Source: Pseudomonas japonica (GTDB lineage: Bacteria; Pseudomonadota; Gammaproteobacteria; Pseudomonadales; Pseudomonadaceae). Taken from it: a DNA stretch of 64,000 nt. Location: NCBI RefSeq assembly GCF_013522925.1, contig NZ_JAAMQU010000003.1:372001-436000 (forward strand), written 5' to 3'. The position numbers were made by a program, and so were the translations under genes. This document shows, one piece after another, positions 1 through 8,692 of this stretch (its first letter is position 1; the number at the start of each line of letters is the position of its first letter). The notes beneath the pieces were generated by a model. It saw nothing but the letters and a program-made list of their open reading frames with translations, was not told the DNA's origin and did not search any database.

Positions 1-219
1 TCCCTGTTCAACGATTCCACTCACCATCGCAAGTTCTGCGGCGACGGCGAGCTGGACGTTCCGGCGTTCATTCAACAGGTGGTGAACCTGGGCTACCGCG
101 GGCCATGGGGTGTGGAATTGATCAGCGCCGAATGCCGCAAGCTGCCATTGGAAGTGGCGGCCAAGCGAGCCTTCGATACCACCATCGCCCAGTTCGAGAA
201 CATCCGTTTTCCGGCCTAG
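1..219 (+). CDS. Sugar phosphate isomerase/epimerase, C-terminal fragment (5' end outside window)
   Basis: Open in frame 1 from the first base to a TAG at 217-219, giving the last 72 residues. The pattern GELDVPAFIQQVVNLGYRG followed by WGVELISAECRKLP resembles the C-terminal strand and helix of AP-endonuclease-2 type TIM-barrel isomerases (IolE/IolI-like sugar or inosose isomerases), where this region carries a metal-ligand Glu (here the E of GVELIS). It is followed 56 bp later by an inositol-dehydrogenase-like gene, so it is probably the first visible member of the same sugar/polyol operon. The exact substrate cannot be told from the tail. Confidence 0.7.
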   Translation, partial: SLFNDSTHHRKFCGDGELDVPAFIQQVVNLGYRGPWGVELISAECRKLPLEVAAKRAFDTTIAQFENIRFPA

Positions 220-275
220 AAACAAGCCGCAGGCGTCCTCTTACAACAATCAACAAGCACATCTGGAGAAGTACC

Positions 276-1271
276 ATGGTAGGTATCGCAGTTTTGGGCG
301 CTGGGCGCATCGGCAAGATCCACGCCGCTAACGTGGCCGCCAGCAAGCTGGCGACACTGGTGGCGGTGGCAGACCCCTTCGCGGACGCGGCCGCCAGCCT
401 GGCGGATGAGCTTGGCACGCAAGCCATGACCGATTGCGAAGCCGCCATCGACCGCCCCGACGTAGACGCCATCGTGATCGGCACCCCGACGCACACCCAT
501 ATCAACCTGATGCTGCGCGCGGTGCGCCAGGGCAAGGCGGTGCTGTGCGAGAAGCCGATCGACCTGGACATGGCCAAGAGCCTGGCGGCGGTGGAGGAAG
601 TGGAGCGGCTCAATGGCCGGGTAATGCTGGCCTTCAACCGCCGCTTCGAGACCACCTTCGCGCAGATGCGCGCCGCCATTGACGCCGGTGACATCGGCGA
701 CGTGCGCCAGGTCATCATCAGCAGCCGTGACCCTGGCCTGGCACCCGAGGACTACATCAAGCATTCCGGTGGGATCTTCCGCGACATGACTATCCACGAC
801 CTGGACATCGGCCGTTGGCTGCTGGGCGAGGAGCCGGTGGAATTGAGCGCGATCGGCAGCCGCCTGGTGAACTCGCCACTGATGGAAAAATACGACGACT
901 ACGACACCGCGATGGTGCACATGCAGACGGCCTCCGGCAAACAGTGCCACATCAACAACTGCCGTCAGGCCGTGTACGGGTACGACCAGCGCATCGAAGT
1001 GTTCGGCTCCAAAGGCATGTTGCAAATGGACAACCTGCGGCCCACCACCATCCGCCGCTGGAGCCAGGACGTAACGGATGCGCGCGAGCCGCTGCTGAAC
1101 TTTTTCCTCGAGCGTTACCAGCAGGCCTACAAGGCAGAACTGGAGGCTTACATCGACGCCCTGGCGTACAACAAACCAATGCCGACCACCGTGCAGGATG
1201 GCTTGCAGGCCTTGCGCCTGGCCGACGCCGCGGTGGAATCGGTTGCCACCGGCCGTGCAGTGCGCCTGTAA
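276..1271 (+). CDS. iolG: Gfo/Idh/MocA oxidoreductase, inositol 2-dehydrogenase-like
   Basis: 331 residues. NAD(P)-dependent oxidoreductase expected to oxidise a ring polyol such as myo-inositol to the 2-keto form in the cytoplasm. The N-terminus has the Rossmann signature VGIAVLGAGRIGKIH, then the family motif CEKPID near residue 95 (catalytic Lys), and the inositol-dehydrogenase-type block FRDMTIHDLDIGRWLLGEEP near residue 170 with the Asp/His pair. The ATG at 276 is chosen over an upstream in-frame start because it follows a CTGGAGAAG ribosome site and starts exactly at the Rossmann strand. It lies between an isomerase tail and a second Gfo/Idh gene, upstream of a sugar ABC importer. The iolG call is by motif only; another cyclic polyol or sugar could be the substrate. 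Confidence 0.75.
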   Translation: MVGIAVLGAGRIGKIHAANVAASKLATLVAVADPFADAAASLADELGTQAMTDCEAAIDRPDVDAIVIGTPTHTHINLMLRAVRQGKAVLCEKPIDLDMAKSLAAVEEVERLNGRVMLAFNRRFETTFAQMRAAIDAGDIGDVRQVIISSRDPGLAPEDYIKHSGGIFRDMTIHDLDIGRWLLGEEPVELSAIGSRLVNSPLMEKYDDYDTAMVHMQTASGKQCHINNCRQAVYGYDQRIEVFGSKGMLQMDNLRPTTIRRWSQDVTDAREPLLNFFLERYQQAYKAELEAYIDALAYNKPMPTTVQDGLQALRLADAAVESVATGRAVRL

Positions 1272-1314
1272 GCGGTTCGCGCTCAATTCTGGACAGCATC
1301 ATCAGGAGAACCTC

Positions 1315-2406
1315 ATGTCCTATCAACTTCAGAGCGGTACGACCATCGGCGTGGCCTGCCTGGGCATCACTCACCCACATACCTCGGGCCGGGTGAAAGC
1401 ATTCCAGCGTATGGCCGATGTGCAGTTCCTCGGTGCCTTCGACGACAGCCCCTTGCTTGAACCGTTCTGTGACGCGTTGGGCCTGCAGGCACGCAGCAAG
1501 GAGGAGATCCTTGCCGACCCTAACGTGCATGTGGTGCTGGTGCATCCCAAAAGCTATCTGATGGCCGACTGGGCTATCGAGGCCCTGAACGCCGGCAAGG
1601 CGGTGCTGTGTGAAAAACCGGCAGGCCGCGGTAGCCAGGACACCAGCAGAATCGTCGAGGCAGTGGAGCGCACCAATGGGCTGTTCCAGGTGGGCTACTG
1701 CTGGCGCTACGCGCCGTCGGTTGAAAAGATGCAGCAAGTGCTCGAGAGCGGTGAGATCGGCAAGGTGCTGCAAGTGCGCGCCCATGCCGGCTGCTCCCAT
1801 GACGAGGCAGACACCAACCACATGAAGCAGCCCGGGGACCGCGGCGGCGCCTTTTATGTGATCGGCTGCCACACCATCGACCGGATCCTGCTGCACTTCG
1901 GCAAGCCTCGCTCGGTCAACGCCCGCATCACCAAGTTTGCCGGGCAAATGAGCGAATCCGCCCGGGAAGACGCGGTAGGCGCGGTGCTCAACTATGACGA
2001 CAAGCTGATCACCATCGACTTCATGTCATGGGACCCGATGCCCTGGACCGAGAGCTGGGACATCACCGCCTATGGCACCCATGGGGTGATGCATTCCACC
2101 CCCATGCCAGCGTCGTACAAGCTGTACCACGACGGCAAGAACGGCTATCAGCAGGGCTGGACGCACTGGAACGAGAACAGCTTCCCGGAAATCTGGGCAG
2201 TGCGCAAAACCGTGTACTCGCCGGAAATCGCCGAGATCGGCAACCCGGTGTACTTCGATCGTGAGGCCGCTGCGTTCGTGAAGTCGTTGCGCACAGGCAG
2301 TCCCTCCACCGTGCCGGCCACGCAGGCACACAACATCAACGTGATCCTCGAAGCGCTGTTCGAGTCCGCTGATGCCAACGGCCAGGAAGTTTCACTGGCC
2401 TGGTAA
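1315..2406 (+). CDS. Gfo/Idh/MocA family oxidoreductase with atypical nucleotide-binding loop
   Basis: 363 residues. The overall build is Gfo/Idh/MocA: N-terminal Rossmann domain, VLCEKPAGRG motif near residue 100, and a C-terminal alpha/beta domain. The usual GxGxxG loop is replaced by GVACLGITHPHTSGRV, an ITHPH variant seen in a subset of the family, so the cofactor mode or the reaction may differ from the neighbouring dehydrogenase. The start at 1315 follows an ATCAGGAGAA ribosome site 43 bp after the previous stop. Co-directional with the importer genes downstream, it probably acts on an intermediate of the same carbohydrate. The substrate is unknown. Confidence 0.7.
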   Translation: MSYQLQSGTTIGVACLGITHPHTSGRVKAFQRMADVQFLGAFDDSPLLEPFCDALGLQARSKEEILADPNVHVVLVHPKSYLMADWAIEALNAGKAVLCEKPAGRGSQDTSRIVEAVERTNGLFQVGYCWRYAPSVEKMQQVLESGEIGKVLQVRAHAGCSHDEADTNHMKQPGDRGGAFYVIGCHTIDRILLHFGKPRSVNARITKFAGQMSESAREDAVGAVLNYDDKLITIDFMSWDPMPWTESWDITAYGTHGVMHSTPMPASYKLYHDGKNGYQQGWTHWNENSFPEIWAVRKTVYSPEIAEIGNPVYFDREAAAFVKSLRTGSPSTVPATQAHNINVILEALFESADANGQEVSLAW

Positions 2407-2516
2407 CCCGATAGCCGTCCGAGTACGCAACGCCTGCTTCACCGGCCTCGATTTCGAGGCCGGTCGGGCGTTTGCACCCTCGAGAATTCACAACAACAAC
2501 AAAAGCTGAGGGCATC

Positions 2517-3587
2517 ATGCACAAGATCATCAAACTGGTTGCAACTGTGGCGCTGGGGCTGGCCGTTGCGGCGTGCTCCAAGCAAGACGCCAATACCAAG
2601 GGCACGGTAGGGATCGCCCTGCCGTCCAAGACCGAGGCGCGCTGGGTGTCGGACGGCAGCAGCATCGTCGACTCGTTGAAAAAACTGGGCTACGACACCG
2701 ACCTGCAATACGCCCAGTACGAGGCGCCCACGCAGCTCTCGCAGATCGAGAACATGATGGTCAAGGGCGTGAAAGCGTTGATCGTGGCGCCCATCGACGG
2801 CACCACCATGGCCGATGTGCTCAAGCAGGCAAAGGAGAAAGGCATCAAGGTCATTTCCTACGACCGCCTGATCCGCAATTCCAAGGACTTCGACTACTAC
2901 GTTACCTTCGATAACTTCCGCACCGGGGTACTGCAGGGCCAGTCCATCGTCGATGCGCTGGCGCTCAAGCAAGGCAAGGGCCCGTTCAACCTGGAGATCT
3001 TTGCCGGCTCCACCGACGATAACAACGCTCACGTGGTGTACGCCGGGGTGATGTCCCAGCTCAAGCCCTACATCGACAGCGGCAAGCTGGTGGTGCGAAG
3101 CGGCCAGGTAGACATCGACAAGACCGCCACCCCGAACTGGGACGGCGCCCTGGCCCAGGCGCGTATGGACAACCTGTTGAGCGCTTTCTACGGCACCGCC
3201 CACCTGGATGCGGTACTGGCCATGAACGACCAGATCGCCAACGGGGTGGTGTCCTCGCTGCGCGGGGTAGGGTATGGCAGCGGCAAGAGCGCGATGCCCA
3301 TCGTGACGGGCCAGGATGCCGAAATCTCCAGCGTGAAGTCGATCATCGCCGGTAACCAGTCCTCCACGGTGTTCAAGGACACCCGTGCCCTGGCCGGTGC
3401 CGCGGCGCAGATGACCGACGCGGCCTTGACCGGCCAGACCGTGAGCGTCAACGACACCAAGTCCTACGACAACGGCTCGATGGTGGTGCCTACCCAGTTG
3501 CTCACGCCCCAGCTGGTGGATCGCAGCAACTGGCAGAAAATCCTCGTGGACGACACCAAGTTCTACACCGCCGAGCAGCTGCGCTAG
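2517..3587 (+). CDS. Sugar ABC transporter substrate-binding lipoprotein (ChvE/XylF-like)
   Basis: 356 residues. Periplasmic binding protein of the pentose/hexose family (PBP type 1). The N-terminus MHKIIKLVATVALGLAVAACS carries a hydrophobic signal and a lipobox-like VAAC, so it is probably lipid-anchored. GIALPSKTEARWVSDG and the block ending KVISYDRLI are typical of ChvE/XylF proteins. The start at 2517 is preceded by GCTGAGGGC; the longer in-frame extension upstream has no signal-peptide sense. It sits upstream of the ATPase and permease of the multiple-monosaccharide type, forming one complete importer. The ligand could be inositol, xylose, arabinose or glucose; the neighbouring iolG-like gene favours a polyol or derivative. 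Confidence 0.85.
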   Translation: MHKIIKLVATVALGLAVAACSKQDANTKGTVGIALPSKTEARWVSDGSSIVDSLKKLGYDTDLQYAQYEAPTQLSQIENMMVKGVKALIVAPIDGTTMADVLKQAKEKGIKVISYDRLIRNSKDFDYYVTFDNFRTGVLQGQSIVDALALKQGKGPFNLEIFAGSTDDNNAHVVYAGVMSQLKPYIDSGKLVVRSGQVDIDKTATPNWDGALAQARMDNLLSAFYGTAHLDAVLAMNDQIANGVVSSLRGVGYGSGKSAMPIVTGQDAEISSVKSIIAGNQSSTVFKDTRALAGAAAQMTDAALTGQTVSVNDTKSYDNGSMVVPTQLLTPQLVDRSNWQKILVDDTKFYTAEQLR

Positions 3588-3638
3588 GCACCGCGCACGT
3601 CAACGCCATCGGCTTGCCCCCTGGGCAGGAGAGAGCAC

Positions 3639-5174
3639 ATGAGCAAAACCATTCTCGACATGCGGGACATCCAGAAAAGCTTCGGGCCGGTCAAGGCGCT
3701 GACCCGGGTCAGCCTCTCGGTGGGCGAAGGCGAAATCCACGCCATCTGCGGCGAAAACGGCGCGGGCAAATCCACGCTGATGAAAATACTCAGCGGCGTG
3801 TACCCCCATGGCAGCTTCGAGGGGCAGATCATTTTCGACGGCCAGCCGAGGAGCTTTCACAACCTGCGCGACAGCGAGGCCCTGGGTATCTGCATCATCC
3901 ACCAGGAACTGGCTCTGGTACCGATGCTGTCGATCACCGAAAACCTGTTCCTGGGCAACGAAATTGCCAGCCGAGGCGTGATCGACTGGGACAAGGCGCA
4001 CCGGCTCGCCCGAGGGCTGCTTGATCGCGTAGGCCTGGACGTGCGGCCGCAGACGCTCGTTGCCAACCTGGGCATCGGCCAGCAACAGATGGTGGAAATT
4101 GCCAAGGCGCTGGCCAAGAACGTGCGGTTGCTGATCCTCGACGAGCCCACCGCCAGCCTCAATGAAAAGGACAGCGACACCTTGCTCAAGCTCATGCTGG
4201 AGCTCAAGGGGCGCGGAATCACGTCAATCATCATTTCCCACAAGCTCAACGAGATCGGCCGGGTGGCGGACGAAATCACGGTGATTCGCGACGGCAGCAC
4301 CGTGGATGTCATCGACTGCCGAAGCGCGCCCATCGACGACGCCCGGGTTATCCGCTCTATGGTCGGCCGGGAGCTGTCCGACCGTTACCCCAGGCGAGAA
4401 GCCAGCATCGGCGAGGTGCTGTTCGAGGTCGAGGGCTGGTCGGTGGGTGACCCCGAGCATGCTGGGCGAGACCGGATTCGCGACATCACCTTCAACGTGC
4501 GCCGCGGCGAAGTGGTCGGCATTGCCGGGCTGATGGGCGCCGGCCGCACGGAACTGGCGATGAGCGTATTCGGCCGCTCCTACGGCACCCGCATCCGCGG
4601 CAAGGCCCGCCTGGAAGGCCGCGAGGTGGACGTAAGCACCGTGCGCAAGGCCATCGACCTGGGGCTGGCCTACGCCACCGAGGACCGCAAGGGCGCGGGG
4701 CTGGTGCTGGGCGACAGCATTACCCGCAACACCACCCTGGCCAACCTGGCAGCGGTGTCCCGGCGCTGGGTAATGGACGGGGCGGCTGAAACCAACGTTG
4801 CGGAGGACTACCGCACGCGTTTGCACATCCGCTGCCCAGGGGTGGATCAGCCCGTGGAAAAGCTATCGGGTGGCAACCAGCAAAAAGTGGTATTGGGCAA
4901 ATGGCTGTTCTCCAACCCCAAGGTGCTGATCCTCGATGAACCCACGCGGGGCATTGATGTGGGCGCCAAGTACGAGATCTATGGCGTGGTCAATCAGGTG
5001 GTAAGCGAGGGCAGAGGGGTGGTGATGATTTCCTCTGAAATGCCGGAACTGCTGGGTACCTGCGACCGCATTTATGTGATGAACGAAGGGCGCTTCGTGG
5101 GCGAGTTCCCGATAGCCGAAGCCTCTCAGGAAAAGATCATGCAAGCGATCATGAATAACGAGGTGACCCCATGA
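3639..5174 (+). CDS. gguA: Multiple-monosaccharide ABC importer, duplicated ATP-binding subunit (GguA/MmsA-like)
   Basis: 511 residues, the normal length for RbsA/XylG/GguA proteins with two fused nucleotide-binding domains. Domain 1 has Walker A GENGAGKST near residue 38 and the signature LGIGQQQMVEIAKAL plus Walker B LLILDEPTASL. Domain 2 has the usual degenerate Walker A (GLMGAGRTEL) but an intact signature LSGGNQQKVVLGKWL and ILDEPTRGIDVGAK. The start at 3639 follows a GGAGAG ribosome site. Its stop overlaps the permease start by 4 nt (ATGA), indicating translational coupling. It energises sugar uptake together with the genes on either side. Confidence 0.9.
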   Translation: MSKTILDMRDIQKSFGPVKALTRVSLSVGEGEIHAICGENGAGKSTLMKILSGVYPHGSFEGQIIFDGQPRSFHNLRDSEALGICIIHQELALVPMLSITENLFLGNEIASRGVIDWDKAHRLARGLLDRVGLDVRPQTLVANLGIGQQQMVEIAKALAKNVRLLILDEPTASLNEKDSDTLLKLMLELKGRGITSIIISHKLNEIGRVADEITVIRDGSTVDVIDCRSAPIDDARVIRSMVGRELSDRYPRREASIGEVLFEVEGWSVGDPEHAGRDRIRDITFNVRRGEVVGIAGLMGAGRTELAMSVFGRSYGTRIRGKARLEGREVDVSTVRKAIDLGLAYATEDRKGAGLVLGDSITRNTTLANLAAVSRRWVMDGAAETNVAEDYRTRLHIRCPGVDQPVEKLSGGNQQKVVLGKWLFSNPKVLILDEPTRGIDVGAKYEIYGVVNQVVSEGRGVVMISSEMPELLGTCDRIYVMNEGRFVGEFPIAEASQEKIMQAIMNNEVTP

Positions 5175-6361
5175 GCGAAGCCACGCTGCCGCTTTCCACC
5201 AAACCCACGGCGCTTACCTCGTTCAAGCGTGGCGCGCGTGAATATGGCCTGCTGGCCTCGCTGATCGTGATCATGGTGTTCTTCCAGGTAGCCACCGGCG
5301 GGGCCTTGATGCAGCCGCTGAACCTGACCAACCTGCTGCTGCAAAACAGCTACATCGTGGTGATGGCGCTGGGCATGCTGATGGTGATCGTGTGTGGGCA
5401 CATCGACCTGTCGGTGGGCTCGGTGGTCGGGGTGATCGGCGCCCTGGCTGCAGTGCTGATGGTGCAGTACCGGATGGATTTCTTCAGTGTGTCGCTGATC
5501 TGCCTGCTGGCAGGCGGGTTGATCGGTGCCGCACAGGGCTATTGGGTGGCGGTGTGGCGGATGCCTTCGTTCATCGTCACGCTGGCGGGCATGCTGATCT
5601 TCCGCGGCGCCACTATCGCCATTTCCCAGGGGCAATCTATCGGGCCGTTCCCACCGGCCTTCACGGCCCTCAGTTCCGGCTTCATACCGGAGCTGTTCGC
5701 GTACGCCGACCTGCGGATCACGTCTCTGCTGCTGGGCGCGGCCGTGGCGGCGATGTTCTGGGCCGTGGAGTATCGCAGCCGCCGAAAAGCCGCCAAAAGC
5801 GGCGCGTCAGTAGGGCCCATGGCCTTGTTCGCGCTGAAGAACGGCGTGATCGCCGCGCTGATCGTCTACTTCTGTTACCTGCTGTCGACCTACCGCGGCA
5901 TTCCCACCGTGATGGTCATCATGAGTGTGCTGGTGGCTATCTACACCTTCGTGATGAACCGCACTGTGATCGGCCGCTGGGTCTACGCCGTGGGGGGCAA
6001 CCTCAAGGCCGCCAAACTGTCCGGCATCAACACCTCACGCGTGACCTTCTTCGCCTTCGTCAACATGGGTGTGCTGGCGGCGGTGGCCGGGCTGATTTTC
6101 GTGGCCCGCCTCAACAGCGCCACGCCGCGGGGCGGTACCGGCTTCGAGCTGGACGTGATCGCTGCCGTGTTCATCGGCGGCGCCTCGGCATCGGGGGGTG
6201 TGGGCAAAGTAGTGGGCGTGGTCATCGGGGCGTTCATCATGGGCGTGCTGAACAACGGCATGTCGATCATGGGGATCGGGATCGACTATCAGCAGATGAT
6301 CAAGGGCGCGGTGTTGCTGGCAGCGGTGTTCGTGGATGTGTACCAGAAGAGCAAGGCCTGA
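5171..6361 (+). CDS. gguB: Multiple-monosaccharide ABC importer, permease (GguB/MmsB-like)
   Basis: 396 residues with about ten hydrophobic segments, longer than the usual 320-residue RbsC-type permeases and in the range of GguB/XylH. The family motif VVMALGMLMVIVCGHIDLSVGS lies near residue 60 and the coupling region AVGGNLKAAKLSGINTSR near residue 275. A hydrophilic stretch (YRSRRKAAKSGASVG, about residues 199-213) interrupts the membrane segments, as in XylH/GguB. The ATG overlaps the ATPase stop. It forms the inner-membrane channel of the importer. Confidence 0.9.
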   Translation: MSEATLPLSTKPTALTSFKRGAREYGLLASLIVIMVFFQVATGGALMQPLNLTNLLLQNSYIVVMALGMLMVIVCGHIDLSVGSVVGVIGALAAVLMVQYRMDFFSVSLICLLAGGLIGAAQGYWVAVWRMPSFIVTLAGMLIFRGATIAISQGQSIGPFPPAFTALSSGFIPELFAYADLRITSLLLGAAVAAMFWAVEYRSRRKAAKSGASVGPMALFALKNGVIAALIVYFCYLLSTYRGIPTVMVIMSVLVAIYTFVMNRTVIGRWVYAVGGNLKAAKLSGINTSRVTFFAFVNMGVLAAVAGLIFVARLNSATPRGGTGFELDVIAAVFIGGASASGGVGKVVGVVIGAFIMGVLNNGMSIMGIGIDYQQMIKGAVLLAAVFVDVYQKSKA

Positions 6362-6394
6362 CGGTCGCGGCAGCCTATTTTCAGAGAGACAGCG

Positions 6395-6697
6395 ATGATC
6401 AAGCACATAGTGATGTGGAACCTTGCAGGCACCACCCCGGAAGAAACTCGACAAGCCTGTTTCTACCTCAAGGAGCTGTTCGAGGGGCTGGCCGGGCGCA
6501 TACCCGGCCTTCTCAAGGTAGAAGTAGGCGTTGATTTCAGCCGAATCGACTACGCCTGTGACGTAGTGCTTTATACGGAATTCGATTCGGCGCAATCGCT
6601 CGCCGGTTATGCCGAGCACCCGGAACACCTTCGCGTGCGCAAGGCGCTTGGCAACTCGCGCATCGCCCGACATCAGGTCGATTACATCGTTGAATAA
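6395..6697 (+). CDS. Dabb (stress-responsive A/B barrel) domain protein
   Basis: 100 residues. MIKHIVMWNLAG followed by PGLLKVEVGVDFSR and a C-terminal DYIVE strand match the ferredoxin-like Dabb fold, a small dimeric barrel. Members occur next to sugar-catabolism genes and some act on aldehydes or sugar derivatives, but no catalytic role can be assigned here. It follows the importer permease by 33 bp with a CAGAGAGAC ribosome site and is probably the last gene of the carbohydrate operon. Confidence 0.7.
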   Translation: MIKHIVMWNLAGTTPEETRQACFYLKELFEGLAGRIPGLLKVEVGVDFSRIDYACDVVLYTEFDSAQSLAGYAEHPEHLRVRKALGNSRIARHQVDYIVE

Positions 6698-6745
6698 GGG
6701 ATGAGCGGCCTCCCGCCCCTCAAACAATGGCAGAATCCCCTGACT

Positions 6746-6755
6746 GAAACGTTTC
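6746..6755. promoter_or_regulatory. LacI/Cra-type palindrome upstream of the ABC exporter gene
   Basis: GAAACGTTTC is a perfect 10-bp palindrome, in context TGAAACGTTTCG, ending 10 bp before the ATG at 6766. It closely resembles operators of the LacI/GalR family, including the Cra/FruR consensus. No LacI-type regulator is encoded in the window, so the binding protein is not identified; the match is by eye only. Confidence 0.35.
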
Positions 6756-6765
6756 GGAGACTGCC

Positions 6766-8619
6766 ATGCTTCGTTCATTCGAACGCCGCCTCGACCCTTT
6801 CCCGCCTGATGAAATACCGCCACCGCCGGACGGCCTGGCCCGTTTTCTCTGGGCCTGCACCCGTGGCGCGCGGGGGTATATCCTTGCAATGGCGGTGTTC
6901 AGCGCCGGTGTGTCGATCTACGAAGCCTGGCTGTTTTCCTTCCTCGGCCAGGTTGTGGACCAGCTCTCGGCCTGGCAGGCGGGTGGCGCGGCGGCCATCG
7001 AAGAAAAACGTGTGTTGTGGAGCATCGCGATCGTGTTGCTAACCAGCATCGGATTGGTGGCGCTGCGCACGATGGTTCAGCACCAGGTGTTGGCGATCAA
7101 CCTCCCGCTGCGGCTGCGCTGGGATTTCCATCGGCTGATGCTCAGGCAAAGCCTGTCGTTCTTTTCGGACGAATTCTCTGGCCGGGTGACCACCAAGGTG
7201 ATGCAAACCGCGCTCGCGGTGCGTGAGGTGCTGTTCACGGTAATCGAGATTGCCCCGGGGATTGGGGTGTATTTCATCGCGATCATTGCGCTGGCCGGTG
7301 GCTTCGACCTCAAGCTGATGCTGCCCTTCGTTGCATGGATTGTGCTGTTCGGGTTGGCCATGTGGTACTTCGTGCCCCGCTTGGGCAAGGTGGGGCAGGA
7401 ACAGGCCCATGCGCGGTCGTCCATGACGGGCCGCATTTCCGATGCCTACACCAACATCACCACGGTAAAGCTGTTCTCCCATTCCCGGCGCGAGGCGCAT
7501 TTTGCGCGGGCGGCCATGGAAGATTTCAAACACACAGGCTTTCGCCAGATGCGCCTGGTGAGCCAGTTCGAGATCGTCAACCAGGCGCTGGTGGTAGGGC
7601 TGATTCTCGGTGCCGGCGGCTATGCCCTGTGGCTGTGGCACCAGGGCGAAGTGGGCACCGGCGCCGTGGCGGCGATCACCGCCATGGCCTTGCGCATCAA
7701 TGGCATGTCGCACTGGATCATGTGGCAGATGACCACGCTGTTCGAGAACATCGGCACCGTGCAGGACGGGATGTCGACCCTTACCCGCGGGCCCAAGGTG
7801 CAGGACGCGCCGGGCGCGGGCGTGTTGCAGACCACCGGCGGGGCGGTGGTGTTCGATAACGTGAGCTTCAACTACAACGGCGAGCGGCAGGTGCTCGATG
7901 GCCTGAACCTGGCCATACATCCTGGCGAGAAGATCGGCCTGGTAGGCCGTTCGGGTGCGGGCAAATCGACCTTGATCAACCTGCTGCTGCGCTTTTACGA
8001 CGTGGACAGCGGCGAAATCCGCATCGATGGGCAGAACATCGCCAAGGTGACCCAGGACAGCTTGCGCAGCGCCATCGGCATGGTGACCCAGGACACCTCG
8101 CTGCTTCACCGCTCAATCCGCGACAACATCGCCTACGGCCGGCCCGATGCCACCGACGAGCAAGTACACCGCGCCGCGGTCAACGCCCAGGCCGACGGGT
8201 TCATCAGCCAGCTCAGCGACAAACAGGGCCACAGTGGCTACGACACGCTGGTGGGCGAGCGCGGTATCAAGCTCTCCGGTGGCCAACGACAACGTATCGC
8301 TATCGCCCGGGTGATGCTCAAGAACGCACCAATCCTGCTGCTGGACGAGGCCACCAGCGCGCTGGATTCGGAGGTGGAAGTCGCCATCCAGGAAAGCCTC
8401 GACGAAATGATGCAGGGCAAGACGGTGATTGCCATCGCGCACCGGCTGTCCACCATCGCGGCCATGGACCGGCTGATCGTGATGGATCAAGGGCGTATCG
8501 TGGAGCAGGGCACCCACGCCCAACTCCTCGAGAAGAATGGCACCTATGCCCGGCTGTGGCGGCACCAGAGCGGTGGCTTCCTGGGCGAGGATCAGGCGGT
8601 GGCAGAAGAAATGGAGTAG
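6766..8619 (+). CDS. ABC transporter, fused permease and ATP-binding protein (exporter type)
   Basis: 617 residues. Six-helix type-1 exporter transmembrane domain at about residues 36-330, then one nucleotide-binding domain with Walker A VGRSGAGKST near residue 395, signature LSGGQRQRIAIARV, Walker B PILLLDEATSALDSE and H-loop IAIAHRLSTI. This is a homodimeric half-transporter of the MsbA/multidrug class. The substrate is not deducible. It is a separate unit from the preceding sugar operon, with a 68-bp gap carrying a palindrome. The start has CGGAGACTGCC as ribosome site. Confidence 0.85.
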   Translation: MLRSFERRLDPFPPDEIPPPPDGLARFLWACTRGARGYILAMAVFSAGVSIYEAWLFSFLGQVVDQLSAWQAGGAAAIEEKRVLWSIAIVLLTSIGLVALRTMVQHQVLAINLPLRLRWDFHRLMLRQSLSFFSDEFSGRVTTKVMQTALAVREVLFTVIEIAPGIGVYFIAIIALAGGFDLKLMLPFVAWIVLFGLAMWYFVPRLGKVGQEQAHARSSMTGRISDAYTNITTVKLFSHSRREAHFARAAMEDFKHTGFRQMRLVSQFEIVNQALVVGLILGAGGYALWLWHQGEVGTGAVAAITAMALRINGMSHWIMWQMTTLFENIGTVQDGMSTLTRGPKVQDAPGAGVLQTTGGAVVFDNVSFNYNGERQVLDGLNLAIHPGEKIGLVGRSGAGKSTLINLLLRFYDVDSGEIRIDGQNIAKVTQDSLRSAIGMVTQDTSLLHRSIRDNIAYGRPDATDEQVHRAAVNAQADGFISQLSDKQGHSGYDTLVGERGIKLSGGQRQRIAIARVMLKNAPILLLDEATSALDSEVEVAIQESLDEMMQGKTVIAIAHRLSTIAAMDRLIVMDQGRIVEQGTHAQLLEKNGTYARLWRHQSGGFLGEDQAVAEEME

Positions 8620-8692
8620 CGGCGCGCCTAACGGGCGGCGACTCACGGCGCGGGGCCCGTTACAATGGCTTCTTTTGCCTGAGCATCCTGTA

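Noticed and set aside
216..1286. Long antisense reading frame opposite the iolG-like gene
   Set aside because: It is the mirror of a well-supported GC-rich coding gene, has no family features and no ribosome site; typical third-position GC shadow.
7039..8109. 356-codon minus-strand frame inside the ABC exporter gene
   Set aside because: His/Gln-rich shadow composition, overlapped by a complete conserved gene on the plus strand.
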